Notes: generated by a model from the sequence alone, not told the origin. Counted from the stretch's first letter, positions 8,980 through 19,046 are shown. The stretch: DNA of 64,000 nt from Pontibacter amylolyticus (GCF_014638845.1 NZ_BMFP01000006.1:1-64000), one strand, 5' to 3'. Made by a program: numbers and translations.

Positions 8980-11900
8980 ATGAAACAGTATTTAAAACTT
9001 TTTACTTTTCTTATCCTGCTGCTCTGCCTGGGCCTGGCACAGGAAAGCATAGGCAGGAGTGTGCAGACACAAGCGACATGGCGCCTCACCGGCACGGTTG
9101 TGTCGCAGGACAGGGAACCACTTCCAGGTGTGAGTGTGCATGTAAAGGGGACTCAGACAGCGACTGCAACCGATTCCGAAGGAAAGTTCTCGCTGACAGT
9201 TCCATCCTCTCCCGGGGAACTGGTGTTCTCTTTCATCGGTACAAATACACAGACTGTTCCTTTTCAGGGGCCGGGGGAGCTCCAGGTGACCTTGACAGAC
9301 AAAGCCCAGTCACTGGATGAAGTGATTGTGGTCGGCTATGGAACTCAGAAAAAGGAGAACCTGACGGGGGCTGTGGACCAGGTGACCGCGGAGGTGTTCA
9401 CCAATCGTCCTATCACAAATTTATCACAAGGCTTGCAGGGCGTCCTCCCCAACTTAAACCTGACGCCAGCTGACGGAAAGCCGACGCAGTCCCCTTCCTT
9501 TAATATCAGGGGGGCAACCTCCATCGGGCAGGGTGGCAATGCCTTGGTGCTGATTGATGGCGTAGAGGGCAATCCGGCCCTGCTGAACCCACATGACATT
9601 GAAACGGTTTCTGTCCTGAAGGATGCGGCTTCTGCCAGCATCTACGGGGCGAGAGGCGCATTTGGTGTGGTGCTGATCACAACGAAAAGACCGGCCAAGG
9701 ACAGAACTAGCGTCACCTATACCACAAACTTCGCCATCAAAGAACCCACTGTCGTTCCTGACTTTGTGACAGATGGCTATCAATGGGCGACGATGTTCAA
9801 TGAGGCGTTTTCAAGCTGGAACAACTACGCCAGCACACCCCAGAACGTCAACAAAACGCTTCGGTTCTCACCTGCTTACCTGGCCGAGCTGGAGCGCAGG
9901 TCCAAGGACCCCTCCCTGCCCAGGGTGGAGGTAGATCCTGTCACAGGAGAGTATGTCTACTATGAGAATACGGACTGGTTTGATCAGCTGTATAAAAAGC
10001 ATACCTACTCCCAGGAGCACAACCTTGCTTTCTCAGGAAGCGGCGAGAAGACAAGCTTTTATGTGACGGGCAGGTACCTGAATCAGCCCGGGCTTTTCAG
10101 GTATAATTCGGACGATTACAAAATGTATAATTTCCGGGCTAAAGGGGCTATCGACGTGTTTTCCTGGCTGACACTGGAGAACAACACAGACTTCTCCAAT
10201 GTGCAATACCACAATCCGCTGAATGTCGGAGAGGGTGGGGGCATCTGGCGAAACATGGTGGCAGAGGGGCCTCCCATGGCTCCTATGTTCAATCCGGATG
10301 GTACGTTGACGCATTCAGCGGCCTACACCGTGGGCGACTTCTGGTATGGCAAAAACGGAATGGACTCGGACCGCAGGCTGCTTCGGAATACGACGAGCTT
10401 TACTTCCAGATTCTTTGAGGACAAGTTTCAGCTGAAAGGGGACCTTACCTTTCAAAGCCTGGATGATAATGAAAAGAGAATTCGGGTACCAGTGCCCTAT
10501 AGCCGGGTGCCGGGCGTTATTCAGTATGTGGGCCTCAACACGAACGACCTGCGTGAGATCTACAGGGAGACGCAATACATCGCCTCCAACCTGTATGGGG
10601 AATACCAGCATACATTCCAGGAGGCCCATCGCCTGAAGGCCATGGCGGGATTTAATTACGAGTTAAACACGCACCGGAGAGTGGGCGCGCAGCGCAACGG
10701 GTTGATCTATGAAAATGCCGATGACCTGAATTTGGCTTTGGGCCAGTCCATCATCACAACAGGTGGATGGGAGCAATGGAACATCATGGGAGGCTTCTAC
10801 CGGCTGAACTATGATTTCAAGGATCGCTACCTGCTGGAGGTGAATGGCCGTTACGACGGTTCCTCTAAGTTTCCGGAGCATGAGCGGTTTGCCTTCTTTC
10901 CTTCCGTCTCTGCCGGTTGGAGAATCTCCTCAGAGCCTTTTTGGAATGTGTCAGAGGACATCGTCTCTGACTTTAAGCTGAGGGCTTCCTATGGCTCCCT
11001 GGGAAATGGCAATATCAGATCCTATGTCTTCCAGGAGCAGCTTTCGGTTGGCCAGTTGGGGCGCATTCTGAATGGGGTGCGACCACAGTACACCAACAAT
11101 CCTTCCGTGATTCCTTTCGGCCTGACCTGGGAAACGGCCACCACACAGAACATAGGGCTTGACCTGTCACTACTGCGAAACAGACTTAATATTGTAGGCG
11201 ATGCCTATATCCGCAAGACGACGGATATGTTCACGCCTGGCGTGCGGCTGCCCGCCGTTTTTGGGGCTGCCACACCTAGGGGAAACTATGCTGATCTGGA
11301 GACAAAGGGTTGGGAACTGTCTGTTAGCTGGAGAGACGAATTCAGCCTGGGGGCTAAACCATTCAGCTATGATATAAGGGCCATTGTATCGGACCACACA
11401 TCCACTATTCTTAAATACAACAACCCGGAAAAAAGGTTGACTGACTTTTATGAAGGGCAGCGCATCGGCGAAATATGGGGTTTTGAAACCGCTGGCTTCT
11501 TCGAATCCAGTGAAGACGTCAACCGGTCGGCGGATCAAAGTCTGTTCAATACAACGGCTACGGGTGTCTGGCGTCCGGGTGATATTAAATTCGCCGATCT
11601 GAACAACGACGGGGTGATTGACTTTGGCGAGAACACGGTCGATTCGCCGGGCGATAGAAAAATCATCGGTAACTCGGAGCCGCGCTACAGGTTCGGGCTA
11701 AATCTGGGCGCAGACTGGAGTAACTTCTTCTTCAGTGCCTTCTTTCAGGGAGTGGGCAAACAAGACTGGTACCCTAGCAGGGGAGCGAACACCTTCTGGG
11801 GGCAGTACAATGCACCTTATGGACATCCCCCTAAGTCACAAATCGGCAACATATGGACAGAAGATAATCCGGATGCCTACTTCCCACGCTATACAGGTTA

Positions 11901-12222
11901 CCTGGCCTGGACAGGAGGGGGTACCCTGCGGGAGACACAGACCCGGTATTTGCAGAACATCGCCTATGTGCGCTTGAAGAACCTGCAGTTCGGCTATAAC
12001 CTGCCTCAAGCAGTTACTTCCAAAGTACGGGCACATGCCGCCCGTGTCTATGTGTCTGGCGAAAACCTGTTTGCCTATTCCCCCATGCACAAGATTACCA
12101 GGGATATCGATGTGGAAAACACGGGTGCCTCGGACCAGGACCTGGACTCCACCAACCATGGTGACGGATTCAACTACCCCATGTTGAAAAGCTATTCTTT
12201 AGGGTTGTCCATAACGTTTTAA
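8980..12222 (+). CDS. SusC/RagA family TonB-dependent outer-membrane transporter (locus 1)
   Basis: 1080 aa. A signal peptide is followed by a carboxypeptidase-regulatory-like domain (LTGTVVSQDREPLPGVSVHV, residues ~38-110), the TonB-box region (SLDEVIVVGYGTQKK), the plug (NIRGATS...LVLIDGVEGNPALLNP, VLKDAASASIYGARGAFGVV) and a ~22-strand barrel ending in a C-terminal aromatic strand (LGLSITF). SusC proteins import oligosaccharides across the outer membrane with a SusD lid. The paired susD begins 10 bp downstream. There is no STN domain, consistent with one-component ROK control rather than sigma/FecR signalling. Confidence 0.95.
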   Translation: MKQYLKLFTFLILLLCLGLAQESIGRSVQTQATWRLTGTVVSQDREPLPGVSVHVKGTQTATATDSEGKFSLTVPSSPGELVFSFIGTNTQTVPFQGPGELQVTLTDKAQSLDEVIVVGYGTQKKENLTGAVDQVTAEVFTNRPITNLSQGLQGVLPNLNLTPADGKPTQSPSFNIRGATSIGQGGNALVLIDGVEGNPALLNPHDIETVSVLKDAASASIYGARGAFGVVLITTKRPAKDRTSVTYTTNFAIKEPTVVPDFVTDGYQWATMFNEAFSSWNNYASTPQNVNKTLRFSPAYLAELERRSKDPSLPRVEVDPVTGEYVYYENTDWFDQLYKKHTYSQEHNLAFSGSGEKTSFYVTGRYLNQPGLFRYNSDDYKMYNFRAKGAIDVFSWLTLENNTDFSNVQYHNPLNVGEGGGIWRNMVAEGPPMAPMFNPDGTLTHSAAYTVGDFWYGKNGMDSDRRLLRNTTSFTSRFFEDKFQLKGDLTFQSLDDNEKRIRVPVPYSRVPGVIQYVGLNTNDLREIYRETQYIASNLYGEYQHTFQEAHRLKAMAGFNYELNTHRRVGAQRNGLIYENADDLNLALGQSIITTGGWEQWNIMGGFYRLNYDFKDRYLLEVNGRYDGSSKFPEHERFAFFPSVSAGWRISSEPFWNVSEDIVSDFKLRASYGSLGNGNIRSYVFQEQLSVGQLGRILNGVRPQYTNNPSVIPFGLTWETATTQNIGLDLSLLRNRLNIVGDAYIRKTTDMFTPGVRLPAVFGAATPRGNYADLETKGWELSVSWRDEFSLGAKPFSYDIRAIVSDHTSTILKYNNPEKRLTDFYEGQRIGEIWGFETAGFFESSEDVNRSADQSLFNTTATGVWRPGDIKFADLNNDGVIDFGENTVDSPGDRKIIGNSEPRYRFGLNLGADWSNFFFSAFFQGVGKQDWYPSRGANTFWGQYNAPYGHPPKSQIGNIWTEDNPDAYFPRYTGYLAWTGGGTLRETQTRYLQNIAYVRLKNLQFGYNLPQAVTSKVRAHAARVYVSGENLFAYSPMHKITRDIDVENTGASDQDLDSTNHGDGFNYPMLKSYSLGLSITF

Positions 12223-12232
12223 AGCAAGTAAG

Positions 12233-13996
12233 ATGAAGCGGATTTTTATAGTATTCATAATAGCCTTTAGCTTTTCTGCCTGTGAAAAGCTGGACCAGGC
12301 ACCAAGATCAACGGTTGGGAAAGAGGCCGTTTTTGAAAGCGAGAATGGCTTGGCGCTCTACTCCAACTCCTTTTATGACATCCTGCCCACGGCATCTGAC
12401 ATCCTGCGCGGGGATGCCATGTCGGATTACATCGCCAGGAAAGAGGTGCCTGACTTCATCAGACCGGGGGCTTACGGACCACGGCAAAGTACCGGATGGA
12501 ACTGGTCGGAACTGAGGAACATCAATTACTTTATTGAGAATAACAACAACAGCTCCGTTCCGGAGGAGACCCGAAACCATTATATGGGGATCGCCCGGTT
12601 CTTTAGGGCGTGGTTTTATTTTGACAAAGTAAAGCGGTTTGGGGACGTGCCGTGGATCGGTAAAACTTTTGATGTGAATGATCCGGAACTGTTCAACGGC
12701 AGGGACTCGCGTGAACTGGTGATGGACTCCGTACTGCGTGACCTGGACTTTGCGATCAAGCATATCCAGACCACCAACGATGGGACGAGATCCATGATCA
12801 CCCTGCCTGTTGCTTACGCCTTCAAGTCGAGGGTCTGTTTATTTGAAGGTACTTTCAGAAAATACCATGCTTCCTATAACCTGGCCAGTACAGCCGACGA
12901 ATGGCTCACGCGGTCAGCAGACGCCGCAAAGGCGGTGATGCAGGACTTCTCCTTTTCCCTCCATACAGGTGGAGGCAGCTCACAGGCTTACCGGCAGCTT
13001 TTTACGAGTAAATCACCGATCACAAACGAGGTGTTGCTAGCCAATATTTATGACGATGAGCTGGCGCTTTACCATGACGCAAACTGGTACTGGACCAGTG
13101 CCACTTATGGGGACAGGGCTAATTTCACAAGAAGCTTTATCAACACTTACCTGAACCTGGACGGTACCCCTTTCACGAGCAACCCCCAATACGAAACCAT
13201 GGTGTTCAGCGAGGAAGTTAAAAACAGGGATGCAAGGCTCAGCCAGACCATTCGGACAAAAGGGTACACCCGGATTAACGGTGGTAACGTGGTCGCTTCC
13301 CCTCCTGAGTTTTCCTATACCTACACAGGCTATCAACCCATCAAGTGGACACTGGATGACACGTTCTACGATAGTGGGAGCCGCAATGACAACATCATCC
13401 CGGTCATACGCTATGCGGAGGTATTGCTGAACTACGCGGAAGCGAAGGCGGAGCTAGGAACTTTAACTGACCTTGACTGGGCGCAGACGATCGGTGCCTT
13501 AAGGCAAAGGGCCGGCATGACGAATTCCACTATGCCAGCAGCAGCAGATCCGTATCTGCAGCGCGAGTTTTTCCCTGAGATCAGTAAACCAGCCTTGCTC
13601 GAGGTGCGCCGCGAAAGAGGCATCGAGCTGGCGCTTGAAGGGTTCAGATTCTATGACCTGGTGCGATGGAACAAAGGCAAACTGTTAGAGAAGGCATGGA
13701 ATGGCATGTATGTCCCAGGGTTGAACATTCCCTTGGATCTGAATGAGGATGGCGTCCTGGATGTAGCCTTCTATAAATCCATGCCGGGTACACCGGTTGC
13801 GGGAGTCACTTACATCAACGTCTCTGACAATGCGAACGGAAGGCCAAACCCTCTGGTGCTATCTCAGGGTGACAAAGGGGAGATTATCTGGCTAAACACA
13901 ATTCCGAGGATATGGGAAGACAAATTTTACCTCTATCCCATACCTGAGTCAGAGCGCTTAATCAACCCAGCACTCGGCCAAAACCCGGGGTGGTAG
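12233..13996 (+). CDS. SusD/RagB family glycan-binding lipoprotein (locus 1)
   Basis: 587 aa. The lipoprotein signal ends SFSAC (C17). It has the SusD architecture: TPR helices in the N-terminal half (NHYMGIARFFRAWFYFDKVK, the common RAWFYF motif) and the SusD C-terminal signature (VIRYAEVLLNYAEAKAELG; RRERGIELALEGFRFYDLVR). It ends KFYLYPIPESERLINPALGQ, a typical close. SusD acts as the lid on SusC and binds the glycan at the cell surface. It lies 10 bp after susC and is surely cotranscribed with it. Confidence 0.95.
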   Translation: MKRIFIVFIIAFSFSACEKLDQAPRSTVGKEAVFESENGLALYSNSFYDILPTASDILRGDAMSDYIARKEVPDFIRPGAYGPRQSTGWNWSELRNINYFIENNNNSSVPEETRNHYMGIARFFRAWFYFDKVKRFGDVPWIGKTFDVNDPELFNGRDSRELVMDSVLRDLDFAIKHIQTTNDGTRSMITLPVAYAFKSRVCLFEGTFRKYHASYNLASTADEWLTRSADAAKAVMQDFSFSLHTGGGSSQAYRQLFTSKSPITNEVLLANIYDDELALYHDANWYWTSATYGDRANFTRSFINTYLNLDGTPFTSNPQYETMVFSEEVKNRDARLSQTIRTKGYTRINGGNVVASPPEFSYTYTGYQPIKWTLDDTFYDSGSRNDNIIPVIRYAEVLLNYAEAKAELGTLTDLDWAQTIGALRQRAGMTNSTMPAAADPYLQREFFPEISKPALLEVRRERGIELALEGFRFYDLVRWNKGKLLEKAWNGMYVPGLNIPLDLNEDGVLDVAFYKSMPGTPVAGVTYINVSDNANGRPNPLVLSQGDKGEIIWLNTIPRIWEDKFYLYPIPESERLINPALGQNPGW

Positions 13997-14047
13997 AAAA
14001 CAGCACAGCCAGTGCCTCTATACCTGCTTATTAACTATTCTCTTCCT

Positions 14048-14083
14048 CTACCCCTACTAACGTGGCGTTTTTAATTGGGGTAG
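14048..14083 (+). terminator. possible stem between susD and downstream enzymes
   Basis: CTACCCC (14048-14054) and GGGGTAG (14077-14083) can pair, and the stem can extend outward with wobble pairs. There is no T-run. It could lower expression of the downstream enzymes relative to susCD or protect an mRNA end. Weak evidence. Confidence 0.3.
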
Positions 14084-14130
14084 GGGGGAGATAGTCTTTG
14101 CTATTTTTCAACAGTGTATCTACTAAGCTT

Positions 14131-14955
14131 ATGAATATGAAATACCTGGCAGGCTTTTTTGCCTTGTTCCTGCTGCTTTCGTGCAAAACTTCCTCTGAAG
14201 GCACGCCCGAGCCTAAAAAGCAGACCATTAAAGTGATGTCCTACAATATTCATATTGGGAACCCACCCTCCAAACCAGCCGGAGAAGTAGATTTGATAGC
14301 CACAGCCAAGGCAATCAACAGTGAAAAGCCTGACTTAGTAGCCCTGCAGGAAGTAGACGTGCACACCACGCGCTCCGGAACCACCTTGCACCAGGCCAAG
14401 GAATTGGCAAAGCTGACGGGTATGCACTATTTTTTTGCAAAGGCAATTGACAGGTCCGGTGGAGATTATGGCGTCGCGCTGCTGTCCCGCTTTCCGATCC
14501 TGGCTTCGTCCGTCCACTCACTGCCTGTAGAGGACGGTTCTGGGGCTGAGTTGCGGGCTGCCGGCATTATTGAAGTCGAGTTTGCCCAGGGACAGAAACT
14601 GGTATTTGTCTCCACGCACTTGGATCATCTGACGGATAAAAACAGGGAACTGCAATCCAGGGAGCTCTTGCGGGTATTGACCCCGTATGCTCAGTCTCCG
14701 ATCATTATGGGTGGGGATTTCAACATGGACCCTGAGAACAAAAACTGGAGCCTGTATGAAGAGGGATTCAAGATGGGCTGCGGCAATGTCTGTCCTCCCA
14801 CCTTTCCGGCTGGAAGGCCCACAACGACCATTGACTACATTCTGCTAAACAGAGCAGCTGCTTCCAAATTTACCGTCAAAGACTATTATACTGTCCCGGA
14901 ACGCTATGCCTCGGACCACTTGCCATTGGTAGCGGTGCTTGAATTTGAAAATTAA
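14131..14955 (+). CDS. Endonuclease/exonuclease/phosphatase (EEP) superfamily lipoprotein
   Basis: 274 aa from ATG 14131, which gives a clean lipobox FLLLSC (C18); a TTG start further upstream is less likely. The full EEP catalytic set is visible: VMSYNIH (N39), LQEVD (E74), GGDFNMD (D196, N198), TIDYILL (D235) and SDHLPL (D262, H263). EEP enzymes are Mg-dependent phosphodiesterases/phosphatases acting on nucleic acids, sphingomyelin or phosphoinositides. A lipoprotein in a sus operon, just before a secreted phosphatase, is more likely to cut phosphodiester or phosphate groups on a glycan or glycolipid. The exact substrate is unknown. Confidence 0.85.
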   Translation: MNMKYLAGFFALFLLLSCKTSSEGTPEPKKQTIKVMSYNIHIGNPPSKPAGEVDLIATAKAINSEKPDLVALQEVDVHTTRSGTTLHQAKELAKLTGMHYFFAKAIDRSGGDYGVALLSRFPILASSVHSLPVEDGSGAELRAAGIIEVEFAQGQKLVFVSTHLDHLTDKNRELQSRELLRVLTPYAQSPIIMGGDFNMDPENKNWSLYEEGFKMGCGNVCPPTFPAGRPTTTIDYILLNRAAASKFTVKDYYTVPERYASDHLPLVAVLEFEN

Positions 14956-14968
14956 ACACCTGCTCCCT

Positions 14969-16597
14969 ATGACAAGCTTTTATAGATTGCTTGCGACACT
15001 ATGCCTGGTGGTTGCGGGTGCCCCTGTATACGCAGGCTCCCCTCCTAAACTGGTCGTTGGACTCGTCATAGACCAAATGAGGTGGGACTATTTATATCGG
15101 TATCAGGACAGGTATGGAAAAGACGGGTTTAACCGGTTGCTGCGCAAAGGCCATTCCTTCAACAATACCTTCATCAACTACGTGCCTTCGATGACAGCAG
15201 TGGGGCATGCCAGCATCTACACAGGCTCGGTTCCAGCCATACATGGTATAGCTGGCAATGAATGGTTTGATTTGGAGACTGGTCGCATGGTTTATTGCAC
15301 GGATGACAGTACGACCCACCTGGTAGGGGGAGAAGGAGCGCCTGAAAGCATGTCTCCCCGACAGCTGCTCACCACGACCTGGACAGATGAGCTCATGTTG
15401 GCTACAAACTTCAGGTCGAAGGTAGTCGGTGTTTCCCTAAAAGACAGGGCCGCCATTCTGCCCGCTGGTCACAAACCGACAGGTGCATTCTGGTATGATG
15501 ACCAAAGTGGCAAGTTCGTGAGCAGCAGCTGGTATTTTCAGAATTTACCAGCGTGGGTAGAAGCATTCAACAGCCAGCAGCTGGGGCAGCAATTACTGGC
15601 CCATGAATGGGAATCCCTATACCCCGCTGCTACTTACGGGCAAAGCACGAACGACCAGGTAACTTGGGAGAGACCTTTTAAGGGGGCACAAACAACAAGT
15701 TTTCCACACCTGGTAAAGCAACGCTTTCAGACCGACAAAGGGATTATCCGCAATACGCCCATGGGGAATACCTTAATTCTGGAATTCGCCAAAAGCGCCA
15801 TCGAAAGTTATCAGCTGGGTAGCGGTAACGTGACCGATGTGATTGCCATCAACTGTGCCTCCACGGATTACATTGGCCACCAGTTCGGGCCCAACTCCAT
15901 GGAGGTGGAGGATGCCTACCTAAGATTGGACCAGGATTTAGCGTCTTTTTTCAAATACCTCGACAAGAAGATCGGAGTTGATAATTACCTGGTGGTGCTG
16001 ACGGCAGATCATGGAGCCGCCCAGTCCATTGGGTATCTGGAATCGCTCCGTTTTCCGACAGGGTGGCTGAGGGGGAAGGAGAAGGTGAAGCCATTAAATG
16101 AGTCGCTAGCCAAAAGATTCCGGACGGATGGCTTAGTCAAAGCCATCTATAATTATCAGGTCTATTTTGATATGGCGAAAATAGCGGCAAATGGCTTGGA
16201 CTTCCAGGCGATAAAAGCATACGCGATCGGGTATTTGCGACTCGAGCCAGGGGTGCAGTTTGTGGCAGACATGGACAACATCGCGCAGATTGCCATCCCT
16301 GAGCCTATTCGAACGATGATGGTCAACGGCTATCACTTTAAAAGAAGTGGTCAGCTGATGATCATACAGGAGCCGGGCTGGTTTGATGGTCCTTTGAAAG
16401 GAACCACCCATGGGACCTGGAATCCGGCTGATACACAAATCCCACTGATTTTCATGGGATGGAAAATAAAAGCAGGGCATTCGAATGAACGTGTCCATAT
16501 AACGGACATCGCCCCAACCCTCTCTTCGCTCTTAAACCTTCAGGCGCCCAGTGGAAGCATTGGGAAAGCCTTACATGTACAACTTAAATCAGACTGA
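14969..16597 (+). CDS. PafA-type alkaline phosphatase superfamily phosphatase
   Basis: 542 aa from ATG 14969, which gives a signal peptide (cleavage near VYAGS). The TTG start at 14939 would overlap the upstream gene and is less likely. All active-site residues of Elizabethkingia PafA can be matched: metal ligand D35, nucleophile T76 (PSMTAVGH), N97, K158 and R160 (SLKDRAA), D300 and H304 (STDYIGH), D347 and H348 (TADHGA), H481 (GTTHGT). The Thr nucleophile with the K/R pair marks a phosphate monoesterase of this clade rather than a sulfatase. It lies 13 bp after the EEP gene, suggesting a two-step removal of phosphodiester-linked groups in the periplasm. Confidence 0.9.
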   Translation: MTSFYRLLATLCLVVAGAPVYAGSPPKLVVGLVIDQMRWDYLYRYQDRYGKDGFNRLLRKGHSFNNTFINYVPSMTAVGHASIYTGSVPAIHGIAGNEWFDLETGRMVYCTDDSTTHLVGGEGAPESMSPRQLLTTTWTDELMLATNFRSKVVGVSLKDRAAILPAGHKPTGAFWYDDQSGKFVSSSWYFQNLPAWVEAFNSQQLGQQLLAHEWESLYPAATYGQSTNDQVTWERPFKGAQTTSFPHLVKQRFQTDKGIIRNTPMGNTLILEFAKSAIESYQLGSGNVTDVIAINCASTDYIGHQFGPNSMEVEDAYLRLDQDLASFFKYLDKKIGVDNYLVVLTADHGAAQSIGYLESLRFPTGWLRGKEKVKPLNESLAKRFRTDGLVKAIYNYQVYFDMAKIAANGLDFQAIKAYAIGYLRLEPGVQFVADMDNIAQIAIPEPIRTMMVNGYHFKRSGQLMIIQEPGWFDGPLKGTTHGTWNPADTQIPLIFMGWKIKAGHSNERVHITDIAPTLSSLLNLQAPSGSIGKALHVQLKSD

Positions 16598-16598
16598 G

Positions 16599-17786
16599 AT
16601 GACTAAAATTGACTATGCAGCCTTATACAAGTCCAACCTTTTAGAGAATGTGGTGCCTTTCTGGATGCGGCATTCTGTAGATACGGTGAATGGGGGATTT
16701 TTTACATGCCTGGACAGAGATGGACGTGTCTATGACACGGATAAGTTCATGTGGCTGCAATGCAGGCAGGTATGGACGTTCTCGATGCTTTACAACGCGA
16801 TGGGCGAGCAGTCCTGGTTAGACGCTGCCCGGCAGGGGGCTGAGTTTTTAAAGAAAAACGGACGGGATGAACAGCAAGACTGGTACTTTTCCTTAACGAG
16901 AGAAGGAAAACCGCTCACCCAGGCTTACAATATATTCTCGGACTGCTTTGCCACCATGGCATTTGCCCAGCTCAGCAAAGCAACCGACAGTGCCGCGTAT
17001 GCCAAAATTGCCATCGATACCTTTCATAAGATCCTGGAACGGAAAAAGAATCCGAAAGGGAAATTTTCGAAGGCCTTCCCCGGGACCCGGGATCTGCAGG
17101 GGTTCTCACTCCCCATGATCATGTGTAACCTGGTGTTGGAAGTGGAGCATTTGCTTGATCCACAGCTGGTGGAGCAGACCATTACCGATGGGGTAGATAC
17201 CGTGATGAAGACTTTCTATCAGCCGGAGTTGGGAATTATCCTGGAGAATGTAGACATGGATGGGAAGTTTTCTGATTCGTTTGAGGGCAGGCTGGTGAAT
17301 CCGGGTCACGGCTTGGAAGCCATGTGGTTCATCATGGATATTGCCGAGCGGACCCATGACACGGCTTTGACAGCGCAATGTGTGGAGATCGTGCTTTCCA
17401 CCTTAGAGTTTGGCTGGGACAAGGAGCATCGGGGGCTGTTTTACTTTCTGGATATCAAAGGCAACCCACCTCAGCAGTTGGAGTGGGATCAGAAACTATG
17501 GTGGGTGCATATCGAAGCCATGATTGCAGCGCTTAAAGGGTACCTGCACACAGGGAACGAGCAATGCTGGGAGTGGTTTGAGAAACTCCATCAATACACG
17601 TGGGAGCATTTTGTGGATCAGGAGCACGGGGAATGGTTCGGGTATTTGAACAGGCAGGGCGAGGTGTTGCTTCCGCTGAAGGGTGGAAAGTGGAAAGGCT
17701 GTTTTCACGTGCCCAGAGGCTTGTACCAGCTATGGAAAACGATGGAAAGGGTCGAGAAAAGTGAGTATTCATTAGCAAAATCGTAG
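16599..17786 (+). CDS. N-acylglucosamine 2-epimerase (AGE) family sugar epimerase
   Basis: 395 aa from ATG 16599, one base after the phosphatase stop; the GTG at 16551 would add 16 unconserved residues. The AGE (alpha/alpha)6 barrel signatures are present: WMRHSVDTVNGGFFTCLDRDG, WLQCRQVWTFS (R56), NPGHGLEAMW (H237), WWVHIEAM (H304) and CFHVPRGLYQ (H370). AGE-family enzymes interconvert GlcNAc/ManNAc, Glc/Man or cellobiose/Glc-Man, with two His as acid/base catalysts. There is no signal peptide, so it acts in the cytoplasm on the sugar brought in by the next gene's permease. In an operon with a ROK regulator and a NagP-like carrier, GlcNAc/ManNAc is the favoured but unproven substrate. Confidence 0.88.
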   Translation: MTKIDYAALYKSNLLENVVPFWMRHSVDTVNGGFFTCLDRDGRVYDTDKFMWLQCRQVWTFSMLYNAMGEQSWLDAARQGAEFLKKNGRDEQQDWYFSLTREGKPLTQAYNIFSDCFATMAFAQLSKATDSAAYAKIAIDTFHKILERKKNPKGKFSKAFPGTRDLQGFSLPMIMCNLVLEVEHLLDPQLVEQTITDGVDTVMKTFYQPELGIILENVDMDGKFSDSFEGRLVNPGHGLEAMWFIMDIAERTHDTALTAQCVEIVLSTLEFGWDKEHRGLFYFLDIKGNPPQQLEWDQKLWWVHIEAMIAALKGYLHTGNEQCWEWFEKLHQYTWEHFVDQEHGEWFGYLNRQGEVLLPLKGGKWKGCFHVPRGLYQLWKTMERVEKSEYSLAKS

Positions 17787-17789
17787 ATT

Positions 17790-19046
17790 ATGGCCATGTT
17801 ACCGGTTAAAAACCAGCTGGAGGTATCCCAGGAAACCACACCTAGCAAGAACTACCTGCCAGCCCTCCTGGCCTTGGCGGTCCTGTATTTTATGATGGGG
17901 TTCATTACTGTACTAAACGATACCCTGGTCCCATTTTTTAAGGAGGGCTTCACGCTTACCTATTCCCAATCCTCGTTGGTGCAGTTCTATTTCTTCCTGA
18001 CCTATGGCTTACTCTCTATCCCCTCAGGGAAAATAGTGGAAAGAATAGGGTATAAGAATGGCATGGTAGCCGGTTTCCTAATAGCTGGGTTGGGTGCTTT
18101 TCTGTTCCTGCCCGCTTCGTGGTTCCACCAGTATGAGCTATTCCTGGCAGCCCTGTTTATTGTTGCCACGGGAATCGTTTTGTTGCAGGTTGCCGCCAAT
18201 CCTTATATAACCGTGTTAGGTTCACCAAAGACTGCCGCTTCCCGCTTGACGCTTATACAAGGGGTTGGGTCCATCGGTACGACAGTGGCGCCCATTTTCG
18301 GAGCCCAGTTCATCCTCTCGCGGTTAAGTGAATCAAATGCCTCAAGCGATGCCTTGGTGAAACCCTATCTGATGATCAGCCTTGGGTTGCTCTTAATTGG
18401 AATCATTGTGTTTCGTTTAGCTTTGCCTCAGATATCCGCTTCGTCAAGCAGTGAGCAAACGGAAGGGACAGGACAGCGATCCATTTTCAGTTTCCGTCAT
18501 CTCAATTACGGCATTATCGCTCTGTTTATGTATGTCGGTGCGGAAGTGGCTATCGGCTCCTTCTTAACGAACTATATCGCGGATACGCTTTCGATCGAGG
18601 AGCATGCGGCCAACCTGTACTTGTCCTTTTACTGGGGTGGCATGCTAGTCGGTCGGTTCATAGGTGCCTATGTGTTAAAGCTGTTACAGCCTTCAAGAGT
18701 ACTGGTGATCGTTGCTTCCTTGTCTGTAGCGTTGATACTGACCTCCATTCTTTCAACAGGCTATCTGGCAGTCTGGGCGATGGTATTGGTTGGCTTGTGT
18801 AACTCCATCATGTTCGCCGTTATTTTTTCCTTATCAGTAAATGGGCTAGGAAGATTTACCACCAGGGCTTCCGGTTTACTGTCTACCGCGATAGTAGGAG
18901 GAGCATTTGTGACGTATGCCCAAGGCTTGTTAATTGATCATTTTTCCTGGGGGATAGCCTTCATCATTCCACTGTGCTGCTACTTCTATCTTATTTTTTA
19001 TGGTTTGAATGGATACAGGCCTTCTAGTAGTTTCAAAAGTCACTAA
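17790..19046 (+). CDS. Sugar MFS permease, FucP/GlcP/NagP family
   Basis: 418 aa, about 12 transmembrane segments. Family motifs: FMMGFITVLNDTLVPFFK at the first helix, GKIVERIGYKNG in the 2-3 loop, and LLQVAANPYITVLG, diagnostic for the fucose/glucose-galactose/N-acetylglucosamine H+ symporters of Proteobacteria and Bacteroidota. It is an inner-membrane carrier and last gene of operon 1 (3 bp after the epimerase stop). It should take up the monosaccharide liberated in the periplasm. The true sugar cannot be read from sequence; NagP-type GlcNAc or ManNAc transport fits the epimerase. Confidence 0.88.
   Translation: MAMLPVKNQLEVSQETTPSKNYLPALLALAVLYFMMGFITVLNDTLVPFFKEGFTLTYSQSSLVQFYFFLTYGLLSIPSGKIVERIGYKNGMVAGFLIAGLGAFLFLPASWFHQYELFLAALFIVATGIVLLQVAANPYITVLGSPKTAASRLTLIQGVGSIGTTVAPIFGAQFILSRLSESNASSDALVKPYLMISLGLLLIGIIVFRLALPQISASSSSEQTEGTGQRSIFSFRHLNYGIIALFMYVGAEVAIGSFLTNYIADTLSIEEHAANLYLSFYWGGMLVGRFIGAYVLKLLQPSRVLVIVASLSVALILTSILSTGYLAVWAMVLVGLCNSIMFAVIFSLSVNGLGRFTTRASGLLSTAIVGGAFVTYAQGLLIDHFSWGIAFIIPLCCYFYLIFYGLNGYRPSSSFKSH

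Noticed and set aside
14939-14968. TTG start for the PafA-type phosphatase
   Set aside because: It overlaps the EEP gene and adds residues before a clean signal peptide starting at ATG 14969.
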